From Thermogemmata fonticola (GTDB taxonomy: Bacteria > Planctomycetota > Planctomycetia > Gemmatales > Gemmataceae), in the NCBI RefSeq assembly GCF_013694095.1, contig NZ_JACEFB010000017.1:1-64000 (forward strand): DNA of 64,000 nucleotides, written 5' to 3'. A program made the position numbers and the translations under genes. Positions within the stretch are counted from its first letter, which is position 1, and the number at the start of each line of letters is the position of its first letter. This document shows positions 17,733-26,264 of this stretch, in pieces. Below the pieces are notes generated by a model. That model was not told where the DNA came from. It did no database searches and worked only from the letters and a program-made list of their open reading frames with translations.

Positions 17733-19688
17733 TCAGTGATTGAGCATAAACTCGTTGCTGTTGAGTAAGGCCCAGAAGACATCCTGGTAGAAGGCCACGT
17801 CGTTGGGCGTGGCGCCGGGGACGAGGGCGAGGTTCCCCCTGCCCGTTTTGGTTCCAGGTTTGGGTCGAGCGGAGCCAGAGCCGGGCTGGGCCAAGGGGTT
17901 GGACAGGTCGATGACCGCTCGGCCATTGCGGACTTCTTCCAGGCGGGCGATCTCCTGAGCGGTGGGATGGCGATTGACGGTCATGAGGAACAGCTCGTCG
18001 TAGATGGCGCGGGGTGACGCGACGCCTTTGGCGGTATGGCGACGGACGACATCAGCCACGACTCCGGTGCCAGGTCCGCCGCGGGAGGTGCCGATTTCGG
18101 CGTTGAGTTCCTGGCCGTTCATCATGAGCAGGGCTTGGATGACGGTGCCGTTGAAGTTCACCTCGTTCCCTTCATCGTCGCCGAAGTTGACGGTGAGGCG
18201 TTGGAGCCAGCGGTCTTTGAGGATGCGGAATTCTTCGCCGCGGCGGGCTTCCGCACGCGTGGCGATGGCCAGGGACTCGAAGAGCACCTCCGGCGACATC
18301 GCCTTAAGCGGCATGCGGGCAAAATAGGGGTCGTACTTGGGGTCGATGTAGGCTTTGTTGGCGACGTGGCTGAGGTTGTACACGTGGCTGGTGCAGATCC
18401 ACTCCAGCAGTTTTTTGGGGTCGTAGCCGTAGCGCTTGAATTCGGTGGCGAGGTAGTCGAGCAGTTCGGGGTGGACGATTTCGTTGCCGCTGTGGAAGTT
18501 ATCGACGGCGGGTTCTTGAGTCAGGCCGCGGCCAAAGAGATGCCCCCACATGCGGTTGACAAAGGCGCGGGCGAAGTTGTCATGCTCGATGACCCACTGG
18601 GCGAGGATTTCCCGGCGGGTCTTGCCGCGCAGCGTCGGGGGCAGCTCGGCGGTGGGTGCGAGCCGCTTGGTCGGCGGTTCCTCGTTGGCAAATTGGGCCA
18701 GGTCGCGCAGCATGGTCGGGAAGGTGGCGCGCTTCTGGCCGTCGCGCCGCTCGAAAAACACCATGCCGTTGACGTTCCAGTCTGGGTGATCGGTCACTTC
18801 AATCGGCGGTGGCGTATTCTGGCCCAGGTTCATCGGATTGGTCGTGCCGCTGCGATCGGTCTGGCGGAAGAAGGCATTCACACCCCAGAAGTCCGTTTGC
18901 ACGTACTCCTTGTGATGGGGGTGGTCATGGCATTGCATGCACTGGCTCTGAATGCCCAGGAACAGGCGGGTGACCCGTGAGGTGATGGGCACGGCGTCGA
19001 AGCGGCCCTCCCTGGAGAAATCCGTAACCCGGCGGTTGTTCTCATCCACGATGGGATCGCCCAGGTGGCGGGCGATGAACACCACGGCGCCGTTCTCGTT
19101 CGACTTCCCTTTGGCGGTGATCAGGTCGTAGACGATGCGGTCCCAGGGCTTGCCTTCGGGGTACTGGGAGGAACCGGCGAACTGCTGGGTGAGCCAGAAG
19201 CGGAGCTGTTCCCGATAGACGCGATGGACGTTGCTGCGGGTGAGCAGCCAGGTGGTCCACAGCTCGGCGAAGTTTTCGGCGTAGGCGTTGTTGTAGTCGA
19301 TGGGCACGGGCAGGCCGGCGATACTGGTGACGGGCTTGCCATCGCGTCCGCGGGGCACGTACTTGTCGTCGTAGAGAAGCCGGCGCACGAGCTTGACCCG
19401 CTTGGTGGGGCTGGTATCCCGCTCGAAGTCGATGATCTCTTCCGGGGTGGGAATCCGGCCGATCAGGTCGATGAAGACCCGGCGCATGAACTCCAGGTCC
19501 GTGGCCAATTCTGCTGGTTTGGCAATGCCCGCTTCCTGCCACTTGGCGGCGATCAGTTCGTTGATCTTCTGGGTTTGCGGCGAGACGCCGGGGATCGGGC
19601 CTGGTTTCTCCTGGGCCGGCACTAGATGCAGGCACGCAAGCAGTGTGCCGAGAGCCAGTCCACCAGCGACAGTTGGCGTGCGGATCAT
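17733..19688 (-). CDS. DUF1549/DUF1553 (PSCyt2/PSD1) secreted cytochrome-like protein
   Basis: The 651-residue product has a signal peptide (GGLALGTLLACLHLVPAQ). The DUF1549 part (about residues 35-240) includes EFMRRVFIDLIGRIPTPEEI and the haem-type motif CMQCHDHPHHKEY (about 245). The DUF1553 part (about 345-600) includes NRMWGHLFGRGL and ends with the family's terminal EFMLNH. Such proteins are a planctomycete hallmark, and their role is not established; a c-type haem at CxxCH is inferred. It lacks the N-terminal cytochrome/Ig-like part of the longer relative at 42382-44802. GGGAGGG lies 9 bases before the ATG. Confidence 0.9.
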   Translation of the reverse strand: MIRTPTVAGGLALGTLLACLHLVPAQEKPGPIPGVSPQTQKINELIAAKWQEAGIAKPAELATDLEFMRRVFIDLIGRIPTPEEIIDFERDTSPTKRVKLVRRLLYDDKYVPRGRDGKPVTSIAGLPVPIDYNNAYAENFAELWTTWLLTRSNVHRVYREQLRFWLTQQFAGSSQYPEGKPWDRIVYDLITAKGKSNENGAVVFIARHLGDPIVDENNRRVTDFSREGRFDAVPITSRVTRLFLGIQSQCMQCHDHPHHKEYVQTDFWGVNAFFRQTDRSGTTNPMNLGQNTPPPIEVTDHPDWNVNGMVFFERRDGQKRATFPTMLRDLAQFANEEPPTKRLAPTAELPPTLRGKTRREILAQWVIEHDNFARAFVNRMWGHLFGRGLTQEPAVDNFHSGNEIVHPELLDYLATEFKRYGYDPKKLLEWICTSHVYNLSHVANKAYIDPKYDPYFARMPLKAMSPEVLFESLAIATRAEARRGEEFRILKDRWLQRLTVNFGDDEGNEVNFNGTVIQALLMMNGQELNAEIGTSRGGPGTGVVADVVRRHTAKGVASPRAIYDELFLMTVNRHPTAQEIARLEEVRNGRAVIDLSNPLAQPGSGSARPKPGTKTGRGNLALVPGATPNDVAFYQDVFWALLNSNEFMLNH

Positions 19689-19927
19689 GGGTCAAGTCCC
19701 TCCCGGAATATGGCGGCCTGGAGGCTGGATTCCGCCCGGCGGCGTACCCTGCATTCGGCCGGAAACTGTCTTACCCCATACCATCTAGGGATAGTCTAGC
19801 CCATGCGCGCCGGGGTGTACCAGCATTTCGTAATCTTTCCCCTGCGGAGAATCCGGCTATAGGTAAGACACAGAATCGCCGGGCGAAGTTCCGTATTCCT
19901 TGATCCTAGGCGGTAGACGGAGCGCGG

Positions 19928-20326
19928 ATGGTCTGGGATTGCGATTTGCGTCAGGTGGCGGAGTACATCCGTCGGGCGGAGACGGAAGAGCTGCTCGACC
20001 GGGTGACGGTGTACCGGGCGGGGATGGAACCCGCCGCGGTCGATCTTATGGAGCACGAGTTAGACCGCCGGGGGATTAGCCGGGAGGCGATCGCGGAACA
20101 CGCCGCTGCGCGCCGCCGCCATGCCATTCTCCTACCGGATGGCTGCGCCGTGTCGTGCCATTTCTGCTGGCGGCCTGCCGTCAGTCGGGCGTGGGGCTGG
20201 TACAAACTCTGGGGTTGGATTCCCATTTTCCCCCGCCTCTTCGCCCGCTGCGAGGTCCACGGAGGCCGGCCCGATGCCCCCGCCGAGGCGGAACAGGACA
20301 CGGACAGCTTCCCACCGTCGGAGTAA
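19928..20326 (+). CDS. Conserved-looking small hypothetical protein
   Basis: The 132-residue product has an acidic helical N-terminal half (RQVAEYIRRAETEELLDRVT and a following MEHELDRRGIS) and a C-terminal half with Cys residues at GCAVSCHFCWRP and RCEVHGG that could bind a metal. A short hydrophobic, Trp-rich segment (WGWYKLWGWIPIFP) lies between them. No family is recognised. ACGGAG is 7 bases before the ATG, and the composition matches the neighbouring genes, so it is probably real. Confidence 0.6.
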   Translation: MVWDCDLRQVAEYIRRAETEELLDRVTVYRAGMEPAAVDLMEHELDRRGISREAIAEHAAARRRHAILLPDGCAVSCHFCWRPAVSRAWGWYKLWGWIPIFPRLFARCEVHGGRPDAPAEAEQDTDSFPPSE

Positions 20327-20376
20327 ATCCGGGTCTCGGCCCACGTCCAGGGGCTGCGGCTCTGCGCAACGGACGG

Positions 20377-20628
20377 TTAGCTGCCTGATAGCAACTGGCG
20401 CACCTGCTCTTCCGTCACGCGGCTAAAGGGGATGCCGAGCTTCTGGCTCACCCAGCTCTGGAGCGCCGGATGATAGTGCGGAAAGGTGCTCCGGGCGAGC
20501 AGGGCCTTCATGCGGCGGTCCCGGTTGGCCCGTTCCTTGCGCTTGCGGTGGCCGTTGGCGATGCGCGACAAGGCCATGTTGTCCCGCATCCGGTCCATCC
20601 GCCGCCGTGTGGACATGCGCACAGCCAT
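20377..20628 (-). CDS. Small basic hypothetical protein
   Basis: The 83-residue product is strongly basic in its first 45 residues (Arg/Lys/Met-rich helix) and ends in a compact helix pair (WVSQKLGIPFSRVTEEQVRQLL). The shape suggests nucleic-acid or ribosome association, but this is only inference. AGAGGAG lies about 10 bases before the ATG, which supports translation. It stands alone between a rightward gene and the 14-base repeat array upstream of its start. Confidence 0.6.
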   Translation of the reverse strand: MAVRMSTRRRMDRMRDNMALSRIANGHRKRKERANRDRRMKALLARSTFPHYHPALQSWVSQKLGIPFSRVTEEQVRQLLSGS

Positions 20629-20967
20629 ATCTGTGATCTCCTCTGATGTCTGCCGCGGAGGTATTGCCCTGTTTGCAAGCAGGACCCCGTGAGCCGGAGT
20701 CCGTGAGCCGGAGTCCGTGAGCCGGAGTCCGTGAGCCGGAGTCCGTGAGCCGGAGTCCGTGAGCCTGCAAGAGAGATCAGTTTAGCAACGGCAGGGTCCG
20801 GCGGAAAGGCGGCGGTCACCCGTGGCGTCACCCGCGGTGCACCCGTGGCGTCCCGAAGCCTCCGGGCAGGAAAAACAGCAATAACCCCTCGGCGTCCCCG
20901 AAGACCCGCCGGGTCTCAAAGGTGCAGAGGGATTCATCGCAAAGATGTCCAAGGGTTCACCAGAGAT
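20629..20967. repeat. 14-base tandem repeat array in the intergenic region
   Basis: CCGTGAGCCGGAGT is repeated five times without change from 20687 to 20756, plus 9 bases of a sixth copy to 20765. Each unit contains TGA, and because 14 is not a multiple of three the array closes all three + frames. No gene is seen in the interval. The core TGAGCCGGAGT recurs once at 58183, in another repeat. Confidence 0.9.
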
Positions 20968-22035
20968 TCAGATGGTGTAATCCGGCTCGAAGACTTTGGC
21001 GGCTTTCGGGGTGACGAAGACGGTCTCGCCGGGCTTCAAGGCCAGGGCGCGGTAGCGTTCCGGGGTCAAATCGACGTTGAGCATCAGGCCGAAGTCTTCG
21101 GCGAGGACGCGGACTTTGACAACGGAGCCGGCGGGGTTGAGGTGGACGATCTTGCCGGTGAGGCAGTTGCTGCTGTCGGGATTGCGGGAGATGTCGAGTT
21201 CGTGGGGGCGGATGTAGGCGTCGATGCGGCCGTTTTCCCCCGTGCCGAAGACGCGGGCCGGGACTTCGACCGTGCCGGTTTCCCCCAGGAGGGCTTTGCC
21301 GCCTTCGACCCGCACAGGGAGCTTGTTGACGTTGCCCAGGAAATCCATGACGAAGGCCGTGGCGGGATGCTCGAAGACTTCCAGCGGCGTCCCTTCCTGT
21401 TCGATGCGCCCGTGGTTCATGACGACCACGCGGTCGGCCACCTCGAAGGCTTCCTCCTGATCGTGGGTCACGAAGATGCTGGTGACGTGGAACTCGTCAT
21501 GGAAGCGGCGCAGCCACAGACGCAGCTCAGCACGGACCTTGGCATCGAGCGCTCCGAACGGCTCGTCGAGCAGCAGCACTTTGGGGTCGGGGGCCAAAGC
21601 CCGGATTAGGGCGATGCGCTGTTTTTGCCCACCGGACAGCTCGCTGGGATAGTGCTGGGCCTTTTCCTCCAGGCGGACCAGACGAAGCAGCTCCATGACC
21701 CGCTCGCGCACCTGCCGCTCCGGCACCTTGCGCACCCGCAGGCCAAACGCCACGTTGTCATAGACCGTCATGTGCCGGAACAGAGCGTAATGCTGGAAGA
21801 CGAAGCCGACGTTGCGGTCGCGGGCCGAGCGGCGGGTGATCTCGTCATCGTGATAATAGACCGCGCCGCTGTCCGGCACTTCTAGCCCGGCGATGATCCG
21901 CAGCAGGGTCGTCTTGCCCGAACCGGACGGTCCCAGCAGGGCCACCAACTGTCCGGTGGGGCAGACCAGCGACACATTGTCCAAGGCGACGAATGTGCCG
22001 AAACGCTTGGTCAGATTCTGCACGCTAATCGACAT
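20968..22035 (-). CDS. cysA: Sulfate/thiosulfate ABC importer ATPase
   Basis: The 355-residue ATPase energises sulfate uptake. It has Walker [12 protein letters not shown] (about residues 33-43), Q-loop [12 protein letters not shown] (about 80), signature [16 protein letters not shown] (about 133), Walker [17 protein letters not shown] (about 155), a switch-His VTHDQEEA and a C-terminal TOBE-like beta domain (about 240-350), all typical of CysA. It is the last gene of cysT-cysW-cysA, 30 bases after cysW. Confidence 0.93.
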   Translation of the reverse strand: MSISVQNLTKRFGTFVALDNVSLVCPTGQLVALLGPSGSGKTTLLRIIAGLEVPDSGAVYYHDDEITRRSARDRNVGFVFQHYALFRHMTVYDNVAFGLRVRKVPERQVRERVMELLRLVRLEEKAQHYPSELSGGQKQRIALIRALAPDPKVLLLDEPFGALDAKVRAELRLWLRRFHDEFHVTSIFVTHDQEEAFEVADRVVVMNHGRIEQEGTPLEVFEHPATAFVMDFLGNVNKLPVRVEGGKALLGETGTVEVPARVFGTGENGRIDAYIRPHELDISRNPDSSNCLTGKIVHLNPAGSVVKVRVLAEDFGLMLNVDLTPERYRALALKPGETVFVTPKAAKVFEPDYTI

Positions 22036-22065
22036 ACCTGCGCATCCGCAACCGTTGCTCTTGTC

Positions 22066-23103
22066 CTAGGGGGAAGGACGGTCCGGGGCATCCGGGAAGG
22101 CTGCGCTTGGGGCGGCTCGGGGGCCATTGGCGGCAGCCGAGGGGTCGGTTGGCTCCTCCAGGTCGGTTGGCTCCCGCGGCAAGTCCGGGGCTTCGCGCTG
22201 CGCTGGGGGCAGGCGCCGGCCTTCCAGAGAGACCTTGAGGATGAGTGTCATCACCGCCAGCAGGGTCAGCACCGAGGCCAGGGCGAACGCCGCCGGACTG
22301 TTGAAGTCCTGAAAGAGCAATTCCACTTGCAGCGGCATGGTGTTCGTTTCCCCCGGAATGCGTCCCGATACGACGGAGACGGCGCCGAACTCGCCCATCG
22401 CCCGGGCGTTGCACAAAATGATGCCGTAGAGCAGCCCCCATTTGATGTTCGGCAAGGTCACGCGCCAGAAAATCTGCCAACCGTTGGCTCCCAGACTCAA
22501 GGCGGCCAGCTCCTCATCGGGACCGATCGTTTCCATCACCGGGATCAATTCCCGCGCCACATACGGCAGGGTCACGAAGGTCGTGGCGAGGATCAACGCC
22601 GGGACGGTGAAAAGAAGGTCCAGCCCCTGGGCGCGCAGATACGGACCGAAAAACCCCTGCAAGCCGAAGAGCAAAACAAAGGACAAACCCGCTACCACCG
22701 GAGAAACGGACAGGGGCACGTCAAGGAGGGTGACCAGCAAGGTCCGCCCCGGAAAGCGAAAGCGTGCCACCGCCCAGGCCGCCGCCAGGCCAAAGATCAC
22801 GTTGCAGAGTACCGCCAGCGGCGCCACCGTCAGGGTCAACAGGATCGAATGGCGCGTGTCGGCATCCCCGAAAAGATGCTGGACGTAGGCCGCCAGCCCC
22901 TCCCGCAGAGCTTCGTAAAACACATGGACGACGGGAATCACGACCAGCACGACCATCAGCAGCACCGTCAGACTGATGAGCAGCAGGCGCACCCAAAGGG
23001 GGTCCTGCATCTGGCGGCGAATCCCCTGGGCGCGGTCCCGCACCGGGCGGCGCAGTCCCACCGGAGCGATCCCCGTATCTTCCGCGAGGTTCCCCACGCT
23101 CAT
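22066..23103 (-). CDS. cysW: Sulfate ABC transporter permease CysW
   Basis: The 345-residue inner-membrane protein has six predicted helices (from LLLISLTVLLMVVLVV to FALASVLTLLAVMTLIL). The EAA loop that contacts CysA is visible in EELAALSLGANGWQIFWRVTLP (about residue 210), and GEFGAVSVVSGRIPGETNT is characteristic of CysW. A charged, Pro-rich tail of about 50 residues after the last helix is longer than usual. It lies 94 bases downstream of cysT. Confidence 0.93.
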   Translation of the reverse strand: MSVGNLAEDTGIAPVGLRRPVRDRAQGIRRQMQDPLWVRLLLISLTVLLMVVLVVIPVVHVFYEALREGLAAYVQHLFGDADTRHSILLTLTVAPLAVLCNVIFGLAAAWAVARFRFPGRTLLVTLLDVPLSVSPVVAGLSFVLLFGLQGFFGPYLRAQGLDLLFTVPALILATTFVTLPYVARELIPVMETIGPDEELAALSLGANGWQIFWRVTLPNIKWGLLYGIILCNARAMGEFGAVSVVSGRIPGETNTMPLQVELLFQDFNSPAAFALASVLTLLAVMTLILKVSLEGRRLPPAQREAPDLPREPTDLEEPTDPSAAANGPRAAPSAAFPDAPDRPSP

Positions 23104-23197
23104 CCTTGGCGGCTCCCAGTTCCCTGGCGACGGATCACGAGGAACAAACGCTTGCCTCCCAGGACCTTCCCGGCAGTTCTCCGGGGCAGTTCTCGTT

Positions 23198-24022
23198 TCA
23201 TCCCCTCCGGCTCCAGGCTTCCAGGCGATTGATCACCACGAGCAACAGCAGCGAAGCGGCAAGCAGCACTGTGGCCAGGGCGGTCGCCTCCTTCACCCTG
23301 TCCCCGCCTTCCTCCAGGCGGCTGACGATCAGAAACGGCGCGATCTCCGTCTTATACGGCATGTTGCCGGAGACGAAGACGATGGAACCGTATTCTCCCA
23401 ATCCGCGGGCCAGGGCCAGGGCAAAGCCCGTGATCAGGCTCGGCACCAGGGCGGGAAAGAGGACATGGCGGAAGGTTTGCCAGCGACTGGCTCCCAGCAG
23501 GGCCGCTGCTTCCTCTTCTTCGCTGTCGAGGCTCTGAATCACCGGCTCCAAGGCCCGCACCACGAAGGGAAAGCCGATGAACACCAGCACGACTACGATC
23601 CCTAACCGGCTGTAGGCCGCCTCGATGCCCAACGGCACCAGGAACTGCCCCAGCCAGCCTTCGGCACTGTAGAGGTTGGAAAAGACCAGGCCCGCCACCG
23701 CCGTCGGCAAGGCCAAGGGCAAATCGACGAGGGAATCGAGCAGGCGCCGTCCCGGAAACTCGTAGCGCACCAGCACCCAGGCGATGAGCAGACCGATGAC
23801 GGTGCTGATCGCCGCCGCCACCAGCGACGCCCCGAAGCTCAAGGCATACGCCGCCCGCGCCCGCCTGCTCCACACCGCCGCCGTAAACTCCGACGCGCTC
23901 ATCCCCAGCGCCGTCACCACGCACGCCCCCAGCGGCAATAGTACCAGCACCGCCAGGTACACCACCGTGAACCCCAGGCTCAATCCATACCCCGGCAACA
24001 CCTTCGGATTGATCCGCCCCAT
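23198..24022 (-). CDS. cysT: Sulfate ABC transporter permease CysT
   Basis: The 274-residue permease has six helices, the EAA-loop motif EEEAAALLGASRWQTFRHVLFP (about residue 170) and GLGEYGSIVFVSGNMPYKTEI, which is diagnostic of CysT/CysU. It is the first gene of the leftward operon. No sulfate-binding protein (Sbp or CysP) precedes it: the next 560 bases upstream hold no gene, and the next gene is divergent. Confidence 0.93.
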   Translation of the reverse strand: MGRINPKVLPGYGLSLGFTVVYLAVLVLLPLGACVVTALGMSASEFTAAVWSRRARAAYALSFGASLVAAAISTVIGLLIAWVLVRYEFPGRRLLDSLVDLPLALPTAVAGLVFSNLYSAEGWLGQFLVPLGIEAAYSRLGIVVVLVFIGFPFVVRALEPVIQSLDSEEEEAAALLGASRWQTFRHVLFPALVPSLITGFALALARGLGEYGSIVFVSGNMPYKTEIAPFLIVSRLEEGGDRVKEATALATVLLAASLLLLVVINRLEAWSRRG

Positions 24023-24583
24023 CGCCTTGGCTCCGCCGCTGAGCTACCCTCCTGCTCCGGGATTCTCGCCGCTTTCCCCGCTCAAGCCGATCTCCTCGTC
24101 CAAACTGGGCACACCACGCCTGCTGTTCTCACCGTACTGCGGACCCTGCCGCCCTCTCTGCCGGCCTGCCCAGCTTCATCGGCGGCTTTCCCAGCCTAAC
24201 GGCTCCTGCGTTCCCGGCCAATTCCAATTCCCCCCTCCGACTCAGTTTTATCATTATTCCTATCAACTTGATCATAGATCGGCCATCAGGAATCGGCTCC
24301 CATCGACGGACAGCTTCAGGGTTTCCCCGAAAGGCTCGGTCTTCACATGTCGCAGTGCGGCTCTGGGGGAGGACGGACGGGCTAAGTCATCGATCGACAG
24401 CAGAGCCTCCGCGGCAGGGAGAGGTCCGAGGGTCCGAGGGCCGAGCGGTGTTGGCAGAAGTAAGGGCAGGGCTGGGGTGGCGCAGTCGCAGTGAGGTGAG
24501 CCGCTGCGAGTTCCATTTGCCGGCGGATTTTTTAGTGTAATGGAAGGAGGATGCGGTAGGCTGAGCGGTGGGAGGTGGAAGCG
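24023..24583. other. Divergent intergenic region between cysT and the FGE gene
   Basis: No convincing gene is found in these 561 bases. An AT-richer patch near 24245-24285 is the likeliest place for divergent promoters. Short imperfect repeats of GGTCCGAG occur near 24422-24440. GGGAGGTGG at the right end is the ribosome-binding site of the FGE gene. No binding-protein gene or recognisable riboswitch is seen. Confidence 0.5.
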
Positions 24584-25753
24584 ATGGCACACGGTCCGGA
24601 CAAGTCAGGCCGAGGGGAGCGCGGGAACTCGCGGAGCGGGGGTGTGGGGCCTGGAGATCGGGAAGGTGCAGTAGGCCGCGAGAGCCGGGCGGAGCGGGGG
24701 ATCAGTCAAGCCAGGCGGATTCCGCGGTGGTTCCCGCTGGTGTTGGGTGGGATTCTGTTAGGAGGCGTGCTGGTCATTGGTCTTTGGGCGCCGGAGTGGA
24801 GCCGAGGCCCAGCCCCGCCGGGCATGGTCTGGATTCCTGGGGGCAAGTTCCTCATGGGAACTGATGATCCGCACCCCTTCTTCGCCGATGCGCATCCGAT
24901 TCACGAAGTCGAGGTCCGCGGCTTCTGGATGGATGAGACGGAAGTGACGAATGCGGACTTTGCCCGCTTTGTGGAGGCCACGGGTTACGTGACGACGGCG
25001 GAGCGCCCGCCGACCAAGGAGCAGATTATGGCCTATCTGCCGCCCGGCTGGTCGGAGCCGCCCCCGGATAAACTCGTCCCCGGTTCGGTCGTCTTCGATC
25101 CGCCGTCGCACGCGGTGCCCTGGGATGACGAGTCCCGTTGGTGGAAGTGGGTGCCGGGCGCCTGCTGGAAGCATCCGGAAGGGCCGGGCAGCAGCATCGC
25201 CGAGCGCATGGATCACCCCGTGGTGCACGTCTCCTGGGAGGATGCCCAGGCGTATGCCCGCTGGGCGGGGAAGCGGCTGCCGACGGAGGCGGAATGGGAA
25301 TATGCGGCCCGCGGCGGCCTGGTGCAAAAGCCCTATCCCTGGGGCGACGCCGAACCCAACGCCGGCGGCCTCTGGCGCTGCAACATCTGGCAGGGCGAGT
25401 TTCCCCATCGCAACACCCGCGAAGACGGCTACGACCGCACCGCCCCGGTGAAAGCCTTTCCGCCCAATCCCTACGGCCTCTACGGCATGGCCGGCAACGT
25501 CTGGGAGTGGTGTCAGGATTGGTACCGGCCCGACTATTACGCCCACAGCCCGCGGAAAAACCCCCAGGGACCGGAGATCAGCTACGACCCCTCCCGGCCG
25601 CACGAGGCCCTGATCCCCAAGCGCGTCCAGCGCGGCGGTTCCTTCCTCTGTAGCTTCGGCTTCTGCGCCCGCTTCAAGGTCTACGGCCGGGGCAAAGGCG
25701 ATGTCGACACCGGCACCTCCCACCTCGGCTTCCGCTGCGTCAAAGATCGCTGA
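24584..25753 (+). CDS. Membrane-anchored formylglycine-generating enzyme (sulfatase-modifying factor)
   Basis: The 389-residue product has one N-terminal transmembrane segment (FPLVLGGILLGGVLVIGLW, about residues 50-68) and an FGE-sulfatase domain (about 80-389). The domain starts PPGMVWIPGGKFLMG and includes HPVVHVSWEDAQAYARWAGK, RLPTEAEWEYAARGG and YGLYGMAGNVWEWCQDWY. GGSFLCSFGFCARF carries the two cysteines (356 and 361) that match the redox pair of true FGEs, so it can plausibly oxidise a sulfatase Cys or Ser-type site to formylglycine. Many family members lack these cysteines. The ATG at 24584 is preferred over GTG 24575 because GGGAGGTGG lies 5 bases upstream. No sulfatase gene is in the window. 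Confidence 0.88.
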   Translation: MAHGPDKSGRGERGNSRSGGVGPGDREGAVGRESRAERGISQARRIPRWFPLVLGGILLGGVLVIGLWAPEWSRGPAPPGMVWIPGGKFLMGTDDPHPFFADAHPIHEVEVRGFWMDETEVTNADFARFVEATGYVTTAERPPTKEQIMAYLPPGWSEPPPDKLVPGSVVFDPPSHAVPWDDESRWWKWVPGACWKHPEGPGSSIAERMDHPVVHVSWEDAQAYARWAGKRLPTEAEWEYAARGGLVQKPYPWGDAEPNAGGLWRCNIWQGEFPHRNTREDGYDRTAPVKAFPPNPYGLYGMAGNVWEWCQDWYRPDYYAHSPRKNPQGPEISYDPSRPHEALIPKRVQRGGSFLCSFGFCARFKVYGRGKGDVDTGTSHLGFRCVKDR

Positions 25754-25819
25754 CCGTGTGGGGTCAAAAACACTCCCTTAGCGTCCGCTGCGGCTTCCGC
25801 TGCGTCAAAGATCGCTGAC
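25727..25819 (+). repeat. 28-base exact duplication of the FGE gene end
   Basis: The last codons and stop of the FGE gene (25727-25754) are repeated identically at 25792-25819, a 65-base period. The second copy is noncoding. The unit begins GGCTTCCGCTGCG and ends ATCGCTGAC. Confidence 0.9.
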
Positions 25820-25999
25820 ACCGAACGATCTGCGGACGCCGGCCATTCACAACGGGCATTTTCCGCATCTGGCCTTTTCCCATCTTTCCCATCGGGGCTT
25901 TGGGGGCTTTGGGTGGATTCAGGAATTTTTTGTCCTCTTGAGCGGTCAACGGTCGTTTCTCCTTTCAAGCCAGCCTAGAGGGAGGCGGAAGGGGGGATT

Positions 26000-26021
26000 C
26001 TTTCCACCCTCCGGTGGAAAG
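26000..26021 (+). other. Perfect 9-bp hairpin in the kinase-gene leader
   Basis: CTTTCCACC, a 4-base CTCC loop, and GGTGGAAAG form a perfect stem. No T-run follows. It lies in the 511-base interval 25754-26264 before the kinase, which otherwise contains only the FGE gene-end duplication and an alternative upstream start (ATG at 26160). Confidence 0.5.
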
Positions 26022-26264
26022 TCCAGGGAAACGTCAGCGAATCCGGCTAAGAGTGGGCGTGCCCTGTGCTGCAGAAACTTCCCGGAGGGCGGTGCGAGCA
26101 AGACGCACGGCGGAAGCGACTGGGGACCCGTATACCACCGTTCAGACGGGATTGCCACTATGATCTCTGTCAAATGGGTTGACGGTGCTTGCAAGACATC
26201 TTCCCCTCCTTTATCATTCAACCGTCTCAACTTTCTTGTGCGTGAGAGCGAGGGTTGGAGTGCC

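Noticed and set aside
20687-20765. CRISPR array
   Set aside because: The repeats are contiguous 14-mers without spacers and no cas gene is present.
24272-24592. Leftward 106-codon frame with a plausible C-terminal half, in the cysT/FGE divergent region
   Set aside because: The N-terminal half is Pro/Ser shadow-like, there is no ribosome-binding site, and it overlaps the start of the FGE gene.
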